A stretch of 41,375 nt of DNA, taken from an uncultured Flavobacteriales bacterium (lineage in GTDB: Bacteria > Bacteroidota > Bacteroidia > Flavobacteriales > BACL11). The stretch spans positions 1 to 41,375 of the forward strand of contig CATMIT010000002.1 of NCBI GenBank assembly GCA_950069165.1, read 5' to 3'. Made by a program: the position numbers and the translations under genes. How positions within the stretch are numbered: position 1 is the first letter of the stretch; each line of letters opens with the position of its first letter. Of this stretch, positions 9,064 through 17,417 are shown in pieces. The notes below the pieces were generated by a model. The model searched no databases and was not told where the DNA came from. It saw only the letters and a list, made by a program, of their open reading frames with translations.

Positions 9064-10788
9064 TTACCTCTCCAAAACAGGAGCATGATGTGCTTTTATT
9101 CTGGCATCAATAATAGGAATAGAACACGAAAAATGTTTGTTCTTATGCTCTGCATCTACACCATAAATGTCGTTAGCAGGATTGGAACGGGTAAAAGTAA
9201 TCCACAACCAATTGGAGAAATATTCAGTTGTAAAAGTGGCATCATCTACTAAAGTAATCAGTGCTATTCCTTCTAAATTTTGTTTTTCTAAAGAATCAAT
9301 TAAGTCATTAATTTCTCCTTTACCTTCTACTACTAAATTTCCATTACTCACTAATTGTAGGTTAGAAAAACCTGTAGGTAAATTGATATTCTGCAAGTTT
9401 TCAGATAAAGTTCTTTTACTATCTCCAGCAGCTGCAATTACTACTTTTGAACCTTCATTCAGTCCGTCTCCACTATAGTCCAAAGTATCAATAGTCGTTT
9501 TGGTTTGGAAATGTAAATCTATTTTCCAATTTACCCTTTCCAGAAAATGAGTGAAATATTCCTTTTCGTCATTCACATCTGGAGCATTTTCTTCATCACA
9601 AATAAATACATATTTGGCTAAGGACATTTGTCCTGTTCCTAAAATATGATTGGCAATAGTTAATAATTCTTGGGGTTGTTTAGTAGGATTATAAGGAGTA
9701 TATCGTTCACTTCCCACCGCTAATAATAAAGGATGAACTCCTGATGCATCTACTGCATTTACCGCTTTTAATCCTGGAATTTCTTTCTCAATTGCCTTTC
9801 CAGTAATTTCATGTATCAAAGCTCCAAACTGAGAATCCTCTTGAGGGGGACGACCCACAACCGTAAAAGGCCAAATGGCATTTTCTTTAGCATATACTTT
9901 GTGAATCTTCAAAACTGGGAAATCGTGTTTCAAACTATAATAACCCAAATGATCTCCAAAAGGGCCTTCAGCTTTTACATCATTTTGGTGTAACTCTCCA
10001 CAGATTACAAAATCGGCATCTGCTGAAATAGTATAGCCATCTTTCTTTGCATAACGAAAGTTCCTTCCTCCTAAAATTCCTGCAAAAGCCATTTCTGACA
10101 TTCCCTCAGGTAATGGCATAACGGCAGCAAAAGTATGAGCTGGTGGTCCTCCTACAAAAATAGAAACCTTTAAAGGTTCTCCTTTTTGGTTGGCTTTTTT
10201 CTGATGCACACCTATCCCTCTGTGAATTTGATAATGCATCCCCACCTCCTTATTGGGTACATAATCATTCCCGGAAAGTTGAATTCTGTACATTCCTAAA
10301 TTGGAATTCATAATTCCTGGATTTTCTACATCTTCCGAATAGACTTGAGGTAAAGTAATAAAAGCTCCCCCATCCTCTTTCCAACATTTTACTTGTGGTA
10401 AATCCTCAATCTGTATTTCTTTAAATTTTCTTGAAAATCTAACTTTTACAGGGATAGCATAAATAGCATGAAGTGCAGTAAAAATGGCCTCAAAAGGATT
10501 TTTAAGTGCAGAAGCAGGATTTATTTTAAGGTCAATAAGCTGTTTTACCTTTTCTAAACTATCACGAAACATAAACTTACTTCTTTTTAAAGTTCCAAAT
10601 AAATTAGAAGCTGCCCGAAATTTACTTCCTTTAATCTTTTCAAATAAAATGGCTTTCCCTCCTTTTGCAAATTCATCCAGATGAATAGATGCCATTTCCA
10701 AATCAGGATTTACCTGTTCCGAAATTCGAATAAGTTCACCTTCCTTTTCTAAATCAGAAATACATTGTTGTAAGGTTCTATAAGCCAT
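9064..10788 (-). CDS. UbiD-family decarboxylase
   Basis: Predicted prenylated-FMN-dependent decarboxylase of an aromatic or alpha,beta-unsaturated acid. From the ATG at 10788 it is 574 aa (MAYRTLQQCISDLEKEGEL...), the form I expect for Bacteroidota UbiD proteins. A longer reading from a GTG at 10821 would start inside the upstream terminator and is rejected. Family marks are the metal/cofactor region NSNLGMYRIQ, GMHYQIHRGIGVH, and the acidic active-site stretch ICGELHQNDVKAEGPFGDHLGYYS. The substrate is unknown; menaquinone biosynthesis is a common annotation, but nothing nearby supports it. It is convergent with the helicase gene, with no gap. A TACTTTTG box lies 4 nt upstream of the ATG. 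Confidence 0.9.
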   Translation of the reverse strand: MAYRTLQQCISDLEKEGELIRISEQVNPDLEMASIHLDEFAKGGKAILFEKIKGSKFRAASNLFGTLKRSKFMFRDSLEKVKQLIDLKINPASALKNPFEAIFTALHAIYAIPVKVRFSRKFKEIQIEDLPQVKCWKEDGGAFITLPQVYSEDVENPGIMNSNLGMYRIQLSGNDYVPNKEVGMHYQIHRGIGVHQKKANQKGEPLKVSIFVGGPPAHTFAAVMPLPEGMSEMAFAGILGGRNFRYAKKDGYTISADADFVICGELHQNDVKAEGPFGDHLGYYSLKHDFPVLKIHKVYAKENAIWPFTVVGRPPQEDSQFGALIHEITGKAIEKEIPGLKAVNAVDASGVHPLLLAVGSERYTPYNPTKQPQELLTIANHILGTGQMSLAKYVFICDEENAPDVNDEKEYFTHFLERVNWKIDLHFQTKTTIDTLDYSGDGLNEGSKVVIAAAGDSKRTLSENLQNINLPTGFSNLQLVSNGNLVVEGKGEINDLIDSLEKQNLEGIALITLVDDATFTTEYFSNWLWITFTRSNPANDIYGVDAEHKNKHFSCSIPIIDARIKAHHAPVLER

Positions 10789-10792
10789 TGTC

Positions 10793-10800
10793 CAAAAGTA
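10793..10800 (-). promoter_or_regulatory. Candidate -7 box of the UbiD gene
   Basis: On the minus strand this reads TACTTTTG, a perfect TAnnTTTG match, followed by GACA and then the ATG. Its first base is also the last base of the U-tract of the gltA terminator, so the terminator runs straight into the next promoter. No clear -33 element is seen. Confidence 0.42.
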
Positions 10801-10831
10801 AAAAAACTCGGTGAATAACACCGAGTTTTTT
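10800..10831 (-). terminator. Intrinsic terminator after gltA
   Basis: Perfect inverted repeat: CTCGGTG and CACCGAG flank a 5-nt loop (10814-10818), with A/T flanks extending the stem to 13 bp. On the minus strand it ends in seven U residues. It lies 32 bp downstream of the gltA stop codon and would separate carA-eno-gltA from the UbiD gene. The structure is symmetric, so it could also act on the other strand. Confidence 0.85.
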
Positions 10832-10862
10832 AATCTAACATCTACATACTAATCTCTAAGAT

Positions 10863-12149
10863 TTATCTTTTATTAATAGAAACATATTTTCTTTCATTTT
10901 CACCAACATAAATTTGTCTTGGTCTTCCTATAGGTTCATGATTTTCCCTCATTTCTTTCCATTGTGCAATCCATCCTGGTAATCTTCCCAATGCAAACAT
11001 TACCGTAAACATATCTGTAGGAATACCCAATGCTCTGTAAATTATACCTGAATAAAAATCAACATTAGGATACAAACCTCTATCTTTAAAATATTGATCT
11101 TTGAGAGCTACTTTCTCTAATTTAAGAGCAATATCCAAAATTGGATCTTCAACCCCTAATTGTGCCAACACATCATCAGCAGCTTTTTTAATAATCTTAG
11201 CTCTAGGATCAAAGTTTTTATAAACTCTGTGCCCAAAGCCCATCAGACGAAATGGATCTGATTTGTCTTTTGCCTTTTCAACATATTTATTCACATCTCC
11301 TCCGTCTTCCTTTATCTGCTCAAGCATTTCAATTACTGCCTGATTTGCTCCTCCATGTAATGGGCCCCAAAGTGCAGCAATCCCAGCAGAAATTGAAGCA
11401 TATAAACTTGCATGAGAGGAGCCAACAATTCGGACAGTTGCTGCTGAACAATTCTGCTCATGATCGGCATGTAAAATTAAAAGTTTGTTTAAAGCACTTG
11501 TAATTACAGGATTAACTTCATAATTAACAGTTGGTAAGGAAAACATCATCCTGATAAAATTTTCGCAATACCCTAAAGAGTTATCAGGATAAATTACGGG
11601 TTGCCTCATTCTATTTTTAAAACTCCAAGCTGCTAGAGTTGGTAGTTTTGCAATGGAACGAATTATTGTCCCGTTCACTTCTTCTGCTGAACGATTTGGA
11701 TCTAAGGATTTTGGATAAAATGCAGTAAGGGATGAAACCAAAGAAGACAACACTCCCATTGGATGAGATTTAGATGGAAACCCATCTAATATCGCCCTTA
11801 CATCCTCATGCACTAATGTATGTTTTGAAACTTCTTCTTGAAAATTATCTAATTCCTCAGAATTTGGTAATTCCCCATAAATCAGCAAAAAAGCAACTTC
11901 TAAAAAGCTGGCATTTTCGGCTAAGTCTTCAATGGAATAACCTCTATATCTTAATATTCCTTTTTCCCCATCTAAAAAGGTAATAGCACTTTCAGTAGAT
12001 GCTGTATTTTTAAATCCCCTATCTAAAGTAATGATTCCTGCATCTTGTCTTAGTTTACTAATATCAATAGCAATTTCATTTTCTGTTCCTTCAATTATCG
12101 GAAGTTCATAAACTTTCCCATCATAATGTAGCTCTGCCTTTTTTGCCAT
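10863..12149 (-). CDS. gltA: Citrate synthase
   Basis: Condenses oxaloacetate and acetyl-CoA to citrate, the entry step of the TCA cycle. The 428-aa length and N-terminal beta-rich region match the type II hexameric bacterial enzyme. The catalytic triad is visible: His265 in GPLHGGAN, His307 in FGHRVYKN and Asp364 in NVDFYSG. The ADHEQNCS segment typical of the family is also present. It begins 21 bp after eno and is the last gene of carA-eno-gltA, followed by a strong intrinsic terminator. It would use the acetyl-CoA produced by the beta-oxidation genes at the left of the window. Confidence 0.97.
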   Translation of the reverse strand: MAKKAELHYDGKVYELPIIEGTENEIAIDISKLRQDAGIITLDRGFKNTASTESAITFLDGEKGILRYRGYSIEDLAENASFLEVAFLLIYGELPNSEELDNFQEEVSKHTLVHEDVRAILDGFPSKSHPMGVLSSLVSSLTAFYPKSLDPNRSAEEVNGTIIRSIAKLPTLAAWSFKNRMRQPVIYPDNSLGYCENFIRMMFSLPTVNYEVNPVITSALNKLLILHADHEQNCSAATVRIVGSSHASLYASISAGIAALWGPLHGGANQAVIEMLEQIKEDGGDVNKYVEKAKDKSDPFRLMGFGHRVYKNFDPRAKIIKKAADDVLAQLGVEDPILDIALKLEKVALKDQYFKDRGLYPNVDFYSGIIYRALGIPTDMFTVMFALGRLPGWIAQWKEMRENHEPIGRPRQIYVGENERKYVSINKR

Positions 12150-12170
12150 AAGTTCTTTAAATTTTTTAAA

Positions 12171-13457
12171 CTAGCCGAGTATAAACTTTTTTCCTGGATA
12201 AATAGCATCTTTTCCTAAGAATTCTTCAATTCTTAAAAGCTGATTGTATTTTGCCATTCTGTCGGAACGAGATGCTGAACCTGTTTTTATTTGTCCACAA
12301 TTAAGCGCAACAGCTAAATCTGCAATTGTAGTATCTTCCGTTTCACCCGATCTGTGACTCATTACAGAAGTGTAGGAATTATTTTGAGCCATTTTTACAG
12401 CACTAATTGTCTCAGTTAATGTTCCAATCTGATTTACTTTTATCAAAATAGAGTTTGCAATTCCATTATCAATACCTCTTCTTAAACGATCGACATTAGT
12501 TACAAATAAATCATCCCCCACCAATTGTATTTTATCTCCAATTTTATCTGTCAAGAGTTTCCAAGCATCCCAATCATCTTCATCTAAACCATCTTCAATG
12601 GAAATGATTGGATATTTTTTTGTCCAATCTTCCCAGTAAGCCACCATTTCAGCAGGTGTTAGTTTATCTCCTGTTGACTGGTGAAAATGATACACATTTT
12701 CTTCTGCATTATAAAATTCGGATGCAGCAGCATCCATTGCAATATACATATCTTCACCAGGGCGATAGCCAGCAGTTTCAATGGCTTTTAATATCACTTC
12801 AATTGCTTCTTCATTCGAACCTAAGTTAGGAGCAAAACCTCCTTCATCTCCAACATTAGTGGAATAATTCTGATTTTTAAGCTCCGCTTTTAAATGATGA
12901 AAAACTTCCGTTCCCATTTGCAAAGCATGGGAAAAAGAAGATGCACCAATTGGCATCACCATGAATTCCTGAAAGTCAATACTGTTATCGGCATGCGAAC
13001 CACCATTCAATATATTCATCATAGGAATAGGTAAAGTATAAGCATCCTTTCTTCCAACATAGGTAAACAAATTTTTGTTTTGTTCAATTGCAGCTGCTTT
13101 TGCAGAAGCAAGGGAAACAGCCAAAATAGCATTAGCTCCTAAATTGGCTTTATTTGCAGTTCCATCTAATTCAATCATCTTATTGTCAATACATTTTTGA
13201 TCAGAAACTTGACAACCAATAAGGATATCTTTAATTTGGGTATTGATATTATCAACTGCTTTTAACACCCCTTTTCCAAGATAGATATTTACATTTCCAT
13301 CTCTTAATTCTACTGCCTCATGCTTGCCAGTGGAAGCGCCTGAAGGAACAGAAGCTCTACCCATTATTCCATTTTCAGTTGTTACTTCCGCTTCAACTGT
13401 AGGATTCCCTCTTGAATCTAATATTTGACGTGCATATATGTTTAAAATTTTACTCAT
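12171..13457 (-). CDS. eno: Enolase
   Basis: Interconverts 2-phosphoglycerate and PEP in glycolysis and gluconeogenesis. Length is 428 aa, as expected. Diagnostic segments are RQILDSRGNPTVE at the N terminus, NILNGGSHADNSIDFQEFMV, the metal-binding GDDLFVTN, the catalytic Lys340 in ILIKVNQIGT, and SHRSGETEDTTIADLAV. The ATG overlaps the end of carA as ATGA, so translation is probably coupled to a pyrimidine/arginine gene. This linkage seems to be positional rather than metabolic. Confidence 0.97.
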   Translation of the reverse strand: MSKILNIYARQILDSRGNPTVEAEVTTENGIMGRASVPSGASTGKHEAVELRDGNVNIYLGKGVLKAVDNINTQIKDILIGCQVSDQKCIDNKMIELDGTANKANLGANAILAVSLASAKAAAIEQNKNLFTYVGRKDAYTLPIPMMNILNGGSHADNSIDFQEFMVMPIGASSFSHALQMGTEVFHHLKAELKNQNYSTNVGDEGGFAPNLGSNEEAIEVILKAIETAGYRPGEDMYIAMDAAASEFYNAEENVYHFHQSTGDKLTPAEMVAYWEDWTKKYPIISIEDGLDEDDWDAWKLLTDKIGDKIQLVGDDLFVTNVDRLRRGIDNGIANSILIKVNQIGTLTETISAVKMAQNNSYTSVMSHRSGETEDTTIADLAVALNCGQIKTGSASRSDRMAKYNQLLRIEEFLGKDAIYPGKKFILG

Positions 13458-14569
13458 TTGTTATTCTTATGATTTTTAATGTTGCTTACAAACTGATCAA
13501 ACAAATATCTTGAATCGTGAGGTCCAGGAGAGGCTTCAGGATGGTATTGCACAGAAAAACAATTCTTATTTAAGAGTTTGATTCCTTCAACAGTGTTATC
13601 ATTCAAATTCACATGTGTTACTTCAACATTCGGATTATTTTTTATGTCTTCTTCAGTAATTCCAAAACCATGATTTTGAGAAGTAACTTCTGCTTTTCCT
13701 GTTGCTAGATTTTTTACAGGATGATTTATTCCCCTATGACCATTATGCATTTTATAAGTAGAAATCCCTTCAGAAAGTGCTAAGGCTTGATGTCCTAAAC
13801 AAATCCCAAAAACTGGTTTACCATCAGTAGTTATATTTTTCACCTGCTCAATTACTTCTGGCATTGCAGAAGGGTCGCCAGGACCATTGGATAAAAAGAA
13901 CCCATCAGGATTCCATTTTTTCATTTCTGAAAAAGAAGTGTGCATTGGAAAAACCTGCAAATAACAATCTCTATCAGCAAGACATCTTAAAATATTTCGT
14001 TTTACGCCAATATCGAGAACTGCAACTTTATATTTTGCTTTTTCATCTCCAAAGAAATAGGGTTTTTCAGTAGAAACTTTTGAGGAAAGTTCCAAACCCT
14101 CCATAGATGGAACTTTTTCTAATAACTTTTTTAACTTAGAAATGTCAGTTGTTTTAGAAGAAATTATTGCATTCATAGCCCCTTTATCTCTAATATATCT
14201 TACTAGGGCTCTTGTATCTATATCAGAAACTACTACTTTATTCTGATCCTGAAAATACTGATATAAATCGCCATTCGCTCCCTCACGAGAAAATCCTTTA
14301 TTAAAATTCTTACATATTAATCCAGCAATTTTCATGGAGTCAGATTCTACTTCATTAGCAAGCACGCCATAATTACCAATATGAGCATTAGTAGTTATCA
14401 TCAATTGCCCATAATAAGATGGGTCAGTAAAAACTTCTTGATAGCCAGTCATACCAGTATTAAAGCAAATTTCACCAGTTGCAACACCTTCAATGCCAAC
14501 AGATTTTCCATGGAAAATCGTTCCGTCCTCTAAAAGAACAACTGCATTATTTTGTTTTTTATACTTCAT
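13454..14569 (-). CDS. carA: Carbamoyl-phosphate synthase small subunit
   Basis: Glutamine amidotransferase subunit that supplies ammonia to CarB for carbamoyl phosphate, used in pyrimidine and arginine synthesis. The 371-aa protein has the CPSase small-chain N-terminal domain (LLEDGTIFHGKSVG, GYQEVFTDPSY) and a class-I glutaminase domain. The latter has nucleophile Cys257 in GICLGHQ and the His/Glu pair in VQYHPEASPGPHD. No carB is present in the window. It begins 89 bp downstream of the rplQ stop codon, after a terminator, and its last 4 bp overlap eno. I found no convincing promoter box in the AT-rich 33 bp between terminator and ATG, so partial readthrough from the ribosomal run is possible. 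Confidence 0.96.
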   Translation of the reverse strand: MKYKKQNNAVVLLEDGTIFHGKSVGIEGVATGEICFNTGMTGYQEVFTDPSYYGQLMITTNAHIGNYGVLANEVESDSMKIAGLICKNFNKGFSREGANGDLYQYFQDQNKVVVSDIDTRALVRYIRDKGAMNAIISSKTTDISKLKKLLEKVPSMEGLELSSKVSTEKPYFFGDEKAKYKVAVLDIGVKRNILRCLADRDCYLQVFPMHTSFSEMKKWNPDGFFLSNGPGDPSAMPEVIEQVKNITTDGKPVFGICLGHQALALSEGISTYKMHNGHRGINHPVKNLATGKAEVTSQNHGFGITEEDIKNNPNVEVTHVNLNDNTVEGIKLLNKNCFSVQYHPEASPGPHDSRYLFDQFVSNIKNHKNNK

Positions 14570-14598
14570 TATTTTATTAAAAAATTGGAAATAAAATT

Positions 14599-14635
14599 AA
14601 AAAAAAGGACAAAGCACATAAAGCTTTATCCTTTT
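14599..14635 (-). terminator. Intrinsic terminator after rplQ
   Basis: Arms 14603-14615 and 14623-14635 pair over 13 bp. The single C/A mismatch on the plus strand becomes a G:U wobble on the minus strand, and eight U residues follow. The asymmetry supports minus-strand function, closing the long ribosomal-protein run 23 bp after the rplQ stop. Confidence 0.8.
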
Positions 14636-14657
14636 ATTTTTTAAAACAATTGTAGTT

Positions 14658-15779
14658 CTATTCATCTTTCTTCTGCTCATCTGAATCGTCTTCTGTTTTG
14701 TCTTTCTCTTCTTCTGGTTCCGGAACATCTTCAGCTTCTGTCTTTTCAATAATCTCTTCTGAGCTTTCCACCACATTTTCTTCAGAAGTATCTTCCGTTT
14801 TTGTTTCTTTCTTTTCTATTTCATTTTCTGCTGTTTCTGCTGGCTCCACCTCTTCTTCTTTTTCCTCAGTTAGTTCCGCTTGAGGTTCTTGTTGTATTTC
14901 TTCAGCAGTTTCTGTTGGTTCTTCCTCTACTGTTTCTTCAGCAGTATCTTGCGCTTCTTCTACTTTAGACTCCTCAGTTACTTCTGCTTCCAGCTCTTCT
15001 TCTTTCTCTTCTATCACTTCCTCCTGGGTTGTTGCAGTTTCTTCCACTTCTTCTTCTTTTGCTTCTGATTCAGCTTCTTCCGTTTTTTCTTCAACAACAA
15101 CTTCCTCAGTAGTATCTTCCACTTTTGATTCTTCAGTTATAGTTTTCTCCGCTTTTTCTTCTTTTGAAGCTACTTCTTCTTTTACCTCTTCCGCTACTTC
15201 TTCAGTACTTGTCGTTGCTTCTGCTTCTTCAGCTTCTGTAGTTTCAGCGCCTGAATCTTGAGTGCCCTCTACATTTTCAGCATTTCCATCAGTGATAGTT
15301 TCTGCAATTTCTTCAATAGTTGTCGTTTCTGTAACAACTTCTGAAGTTTGAAGTTCAGATGATTTACCTGCCCCTCTTCTTCTAGTTTTCTTTCTTTTTG
15401 GTTTGTCAGTAGTATAGTCTTCATTATAATCCACTAGTTCGATAAAACACATTTCAGCATTATCGCCCAGTCGATTGCTTAATTTCAAAATTCGAGTATA
15501 CCCACCAGGTCTATCAGCAATTTTTGCAGCAACATCACCAAATAATTCGGTAATAGCTTGTTTTTGTTTTAAGTAAGAAAATACCGTTCTTCTGGAATGA
15601 GTAGTATCCTCTTTTGATTTTGTAAGTAGTGGCTCAATATAAACCCTCAAAGCTTTTGCTTTTGCAACAGTAGTTTTGATGCGTTTGTGCTCAATTAAAG
15701 AGCATGCCATATTAGCTAGCATTGCTTTTCGGTGAGGAGCCTTTCTTGATAAATGATTAAATTTCTTCCCGTGTCTCAT
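14658..15779 (-). CDS. rplQ: Ribosomal protein bL17 with very long acidic tail
   Basis: Large-subunit protein that binds 23S rRNA near the peptide exit tunnel. Residues 1-122 form the ordinary L17 core (MRHGKKFNHLSRKAPHRKAM..., NRLGDNAEMCFIELVDY), the whole length of many bacterial L17 proteins. A basic linker follows at about 127-139 (KPKRKKTRRRGAGK). Residues 141-373 form a low-complexity tail: 88 of 233 residues are Glu, the rest mainly Thr, Ala, Val, Lys and Ser. The tail has no stop, frameshift or recognisable domain. The codons are a GAA-rich simple repeat, so it may vary in length between strains. bL17 extensions are known in Bacteroidota, but this one is nearly twice the core in length. 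It is last in the alpha operon, 1 bp after rpoA. Confidence 0.95.
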   Translation of the reverse strand: MRHGKKFNHLSRKAPHRKAMLANMACSLIEHKRIKTTVAKAKALRVYIEPLLTKSKEDTTHSRRTVFSYLKQKQAITELFGDVAAKIADRPGGYTRILKLSNRLGDNAEMCFIELVDYNEDYTTDKPKRKKTRRRGAGKSSELQTSEVVTETTTIEEIAETITDGNAENVEGTQDSGAETTEAEEAEATTSTEEVAEEVKEEVASKEEKAEKTITEESKVEDTTEEVVVEEKTEEAESEAKEEEVEETATTQEEVIEEKEEELEAEVTEESKVEEAQDTAEETVEEEPTETAEEIQQEPQAELTEEKEEEVEPAETAENEIEKKETKTEDTSEENVVESSEEIIEKTEAEDVPEPEEEKDKTEDDSDEQKKDE

Positions 15780-15780
15780 T

Positions 15781-16767
15781 TTATTGTTCGTTCTCTAAAT
15801 TATATTTGGAAATATCCAAACCAAATGATAGTCCTTTATCCTCAACCAAAACTTCTAATTCAGATAATGATTTTTTCCCAAAGTTTCTAAATTTTAGTAA
15901 GTCTGATTTGTTAAAAGATACCAATTCGCCTAATGTTTGAACTTCTGCTGTTTTCAAGCAATTTAAAGCTCTTACGGACAAACCTAATTCTGAAAGTTTA
16001 GATTTAAGTAATTGACGCATATGCAAAGTATCTTCATCAAACTCATCTTCCAAGTCTTTTCCAAAAGTCATTTTTTCATCTGAGAAAAGTAAAAAATGCT
16101 GAATCAGAATTTTTGAAGCTTCCGTTAAAGCATCTTTTGGTGTGATTGAGCCATCTGTTACTAAATGAATATTTAGTTTCTCAAAATCAGTTTTTTGTTC
16201 CACTCTATAATTTTCAACATCATATTTAACATTCTTGATTGGTGTAAAAATAGAATCGATAGCAATAGTTCCTAGAGCAGTGTCTTCTTTAGAATTGTCC
16301 TCAGCAGGGACATATCCTCTTCCTTTTTCGATAAGAATCTCCATTTCGAAAGAAACTTTTTTATCCATATTACAAACTATTTGCTCTGGGTTTAATACTT
16401 GAAAATTAGAAAGGCCATTAGCAACATCAGCTGCAGTTATGGTTTTCTGATTAGAAACTTTTATTATGGCAGTTTCACTATTTTCATCTTCAATTTGTTG
16501 TTTAAACCTAATTTGTTTAAGATTTAAAACAATCTCCGTTACATCTTCAATTACTCCATCAATAGTTGAAAATTCATGTTCAACTCCTTCAATTTTAAAA
16601 GAAGTAATTGCAAAACCCTCTAATGAGGAAAGTAAAACTCTCCTTAAAGCATTACCGACTGTTAGCCCGTAACCTGGCTCTAAAGGACGAAATTCAAAAT
16701 TCCCTACTTTTTCATCAGACTCAAGCATTACTACTTCATCTGGTTTTTGAAAATTTAATATTGGCAT
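15781..16767 (-). CDS. rpoA: RNA polymerase alpha subunit
   Basis: Scaffold of RNA polymerase assembly and contact point for UP elements and activators. The 328-aa protein has the N-terminal dimerisation domain (residues ~1-230, with FEFRPLEPGYGLTVGNALRRVLLSSLEG) and the C-terminal helix-hairpin-helix domain (~255-320, with LNCLKTAEVQTLGELVSF and RNFGKKSLSEL). A short acidic linker joins them. It lies 25 bp after rpsD and 1 bp before rplQ, the usual alpha-operon order. Confidence 0.98.
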   Translation of the reverse strand: MPILNFQKPDEVVMLESDEKVGNFEFRPLEPGYGLTVGNALRRVLLSSLEGFAITSFKIEGVEHEFSTIDGVIEDVTEIVLNLKQIRFKQQIEDENSETAIIKVSNQKTITAADVANGLSNFQVLNPEQIVCNMDKKVSFEMEILIEKGRGYVPAEDNSKEDTALGTIAIDSIFTPIKNVKYDVENYRVEQKTDFEKLNIHLVTDGSITPKDALTEASKILIQHFLLFSDEKMTFGKDLEDEFDEDTLHMRQLLKSKLSELGLSVRALNCLKTAEVQTLGELVSFNKSDLLKFRNFGKKSLSELEVLVEDKGLSFGLDISKYNLENEQ

Positions 16768-16792
16768 AATTTTATTTTTTTAAGTTTATTTT

Positions 16793-17398
16793 TTATTTTG
16801 AATAAAGTTCAACAATTAGTTGCTCTTTTATGTTTTCTGGAATTTGTTCTCTTTCTGGCAAAGCTAAAACTTTCCCCTTCAAAGTATCAGAATTCCATTC
16901 TAACCAATCAGAAGTGTAAGAACTGGCAGCTAGGGAAGTCCCAACAACTTCTAACGATTTTGATTTTTCTCTAACACTTATTGTATCCCCAATCTTTAAA
17001 GCATAAGAAGGGATATTAGTAATGTTTTCATTTACAACAATGTGTTTGTGCGTTACCATTTGGCGTGCGGCCCTCCTTGTAGGAGAAATTCCTAAACGAT
17101 ACACCACATTATCTAATCTTGTTTCGCAAAGCTGTAATAGTATTTCCCCTGTAATACCTTTTTTCCTTAGTGCTTTTTTGAAAAGATTAGAAAACTGTTT
17201 TTCCAAAATACCATAAGTATATTTTGCTTTTTGTTTTTCCTGCAACTGCACAGCATATTCCGATTTTTTTCCTCTTCTTCTTGTATTTCCGTGCTGTCCT
17301 GGACCATAGTTTTTCTTGTCTAAAACCTTATCAGGACCAAAAATTGGTTCGCCAAATTTTCTTGCTATCTTAGATGTAGGACCTGTATATCTTGCCAT
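16793..17398 (-). CDS. rpsD: Ribosomal protein uS4
   Basis: Primary 16S rRNA binder that starts small-subunit assembly, and a known autoregulator of the alpha operon in E. coli. The 201-aa protein has the N-terminal domain (MARYTGPTSKIARKFGEPIFG, NYGPGQHG) and an S4 RNA-binding domain (~93-155: CETRLDNVVYRLG, ARQMVTHKHIVVN). The N-terminal zinc cysteines found in some S4 proteins are absent, so this is the Cys-minus form. It begins 19 bp after rpsK. Confidence 0.98.
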   Translation of the reverse strand: MARYTGPTSKIARKFGEPIFGPDKVLDKKNYGPGQHGNTRRRGKKSEYAVQLQEKQKAKYTYGILEKQFSNLFKKALRKKGITGEILLQLCETRLDNVVYRLGISPTRRAARQMVTHKHIVVNENITNIPSYALKIGDTISVREKSKSLEVVGTSLAASSYTSDWLEWNSDTLKGKVLALPEREQIPENIKEQLIVELYSK

Positions 17399-17417
17399 TT
17401 TTTCTTATTAATTAAAT

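Noticed and set aside
10789..10821. Longer UbiD start at a GTG (MLFTEFFYFWT...)
   Set aside because: It begins inside the gltA terminator hairpin and upstream of the likely promoter box; ATG 10788 gives a normal-looking N terminus.
14698..15068. Ser/Phe-rich plus-strand frames opposite the L17 tail
   Set aside because: They are the antisense reading of GAA-rich codons (TTC repeats), not genes.
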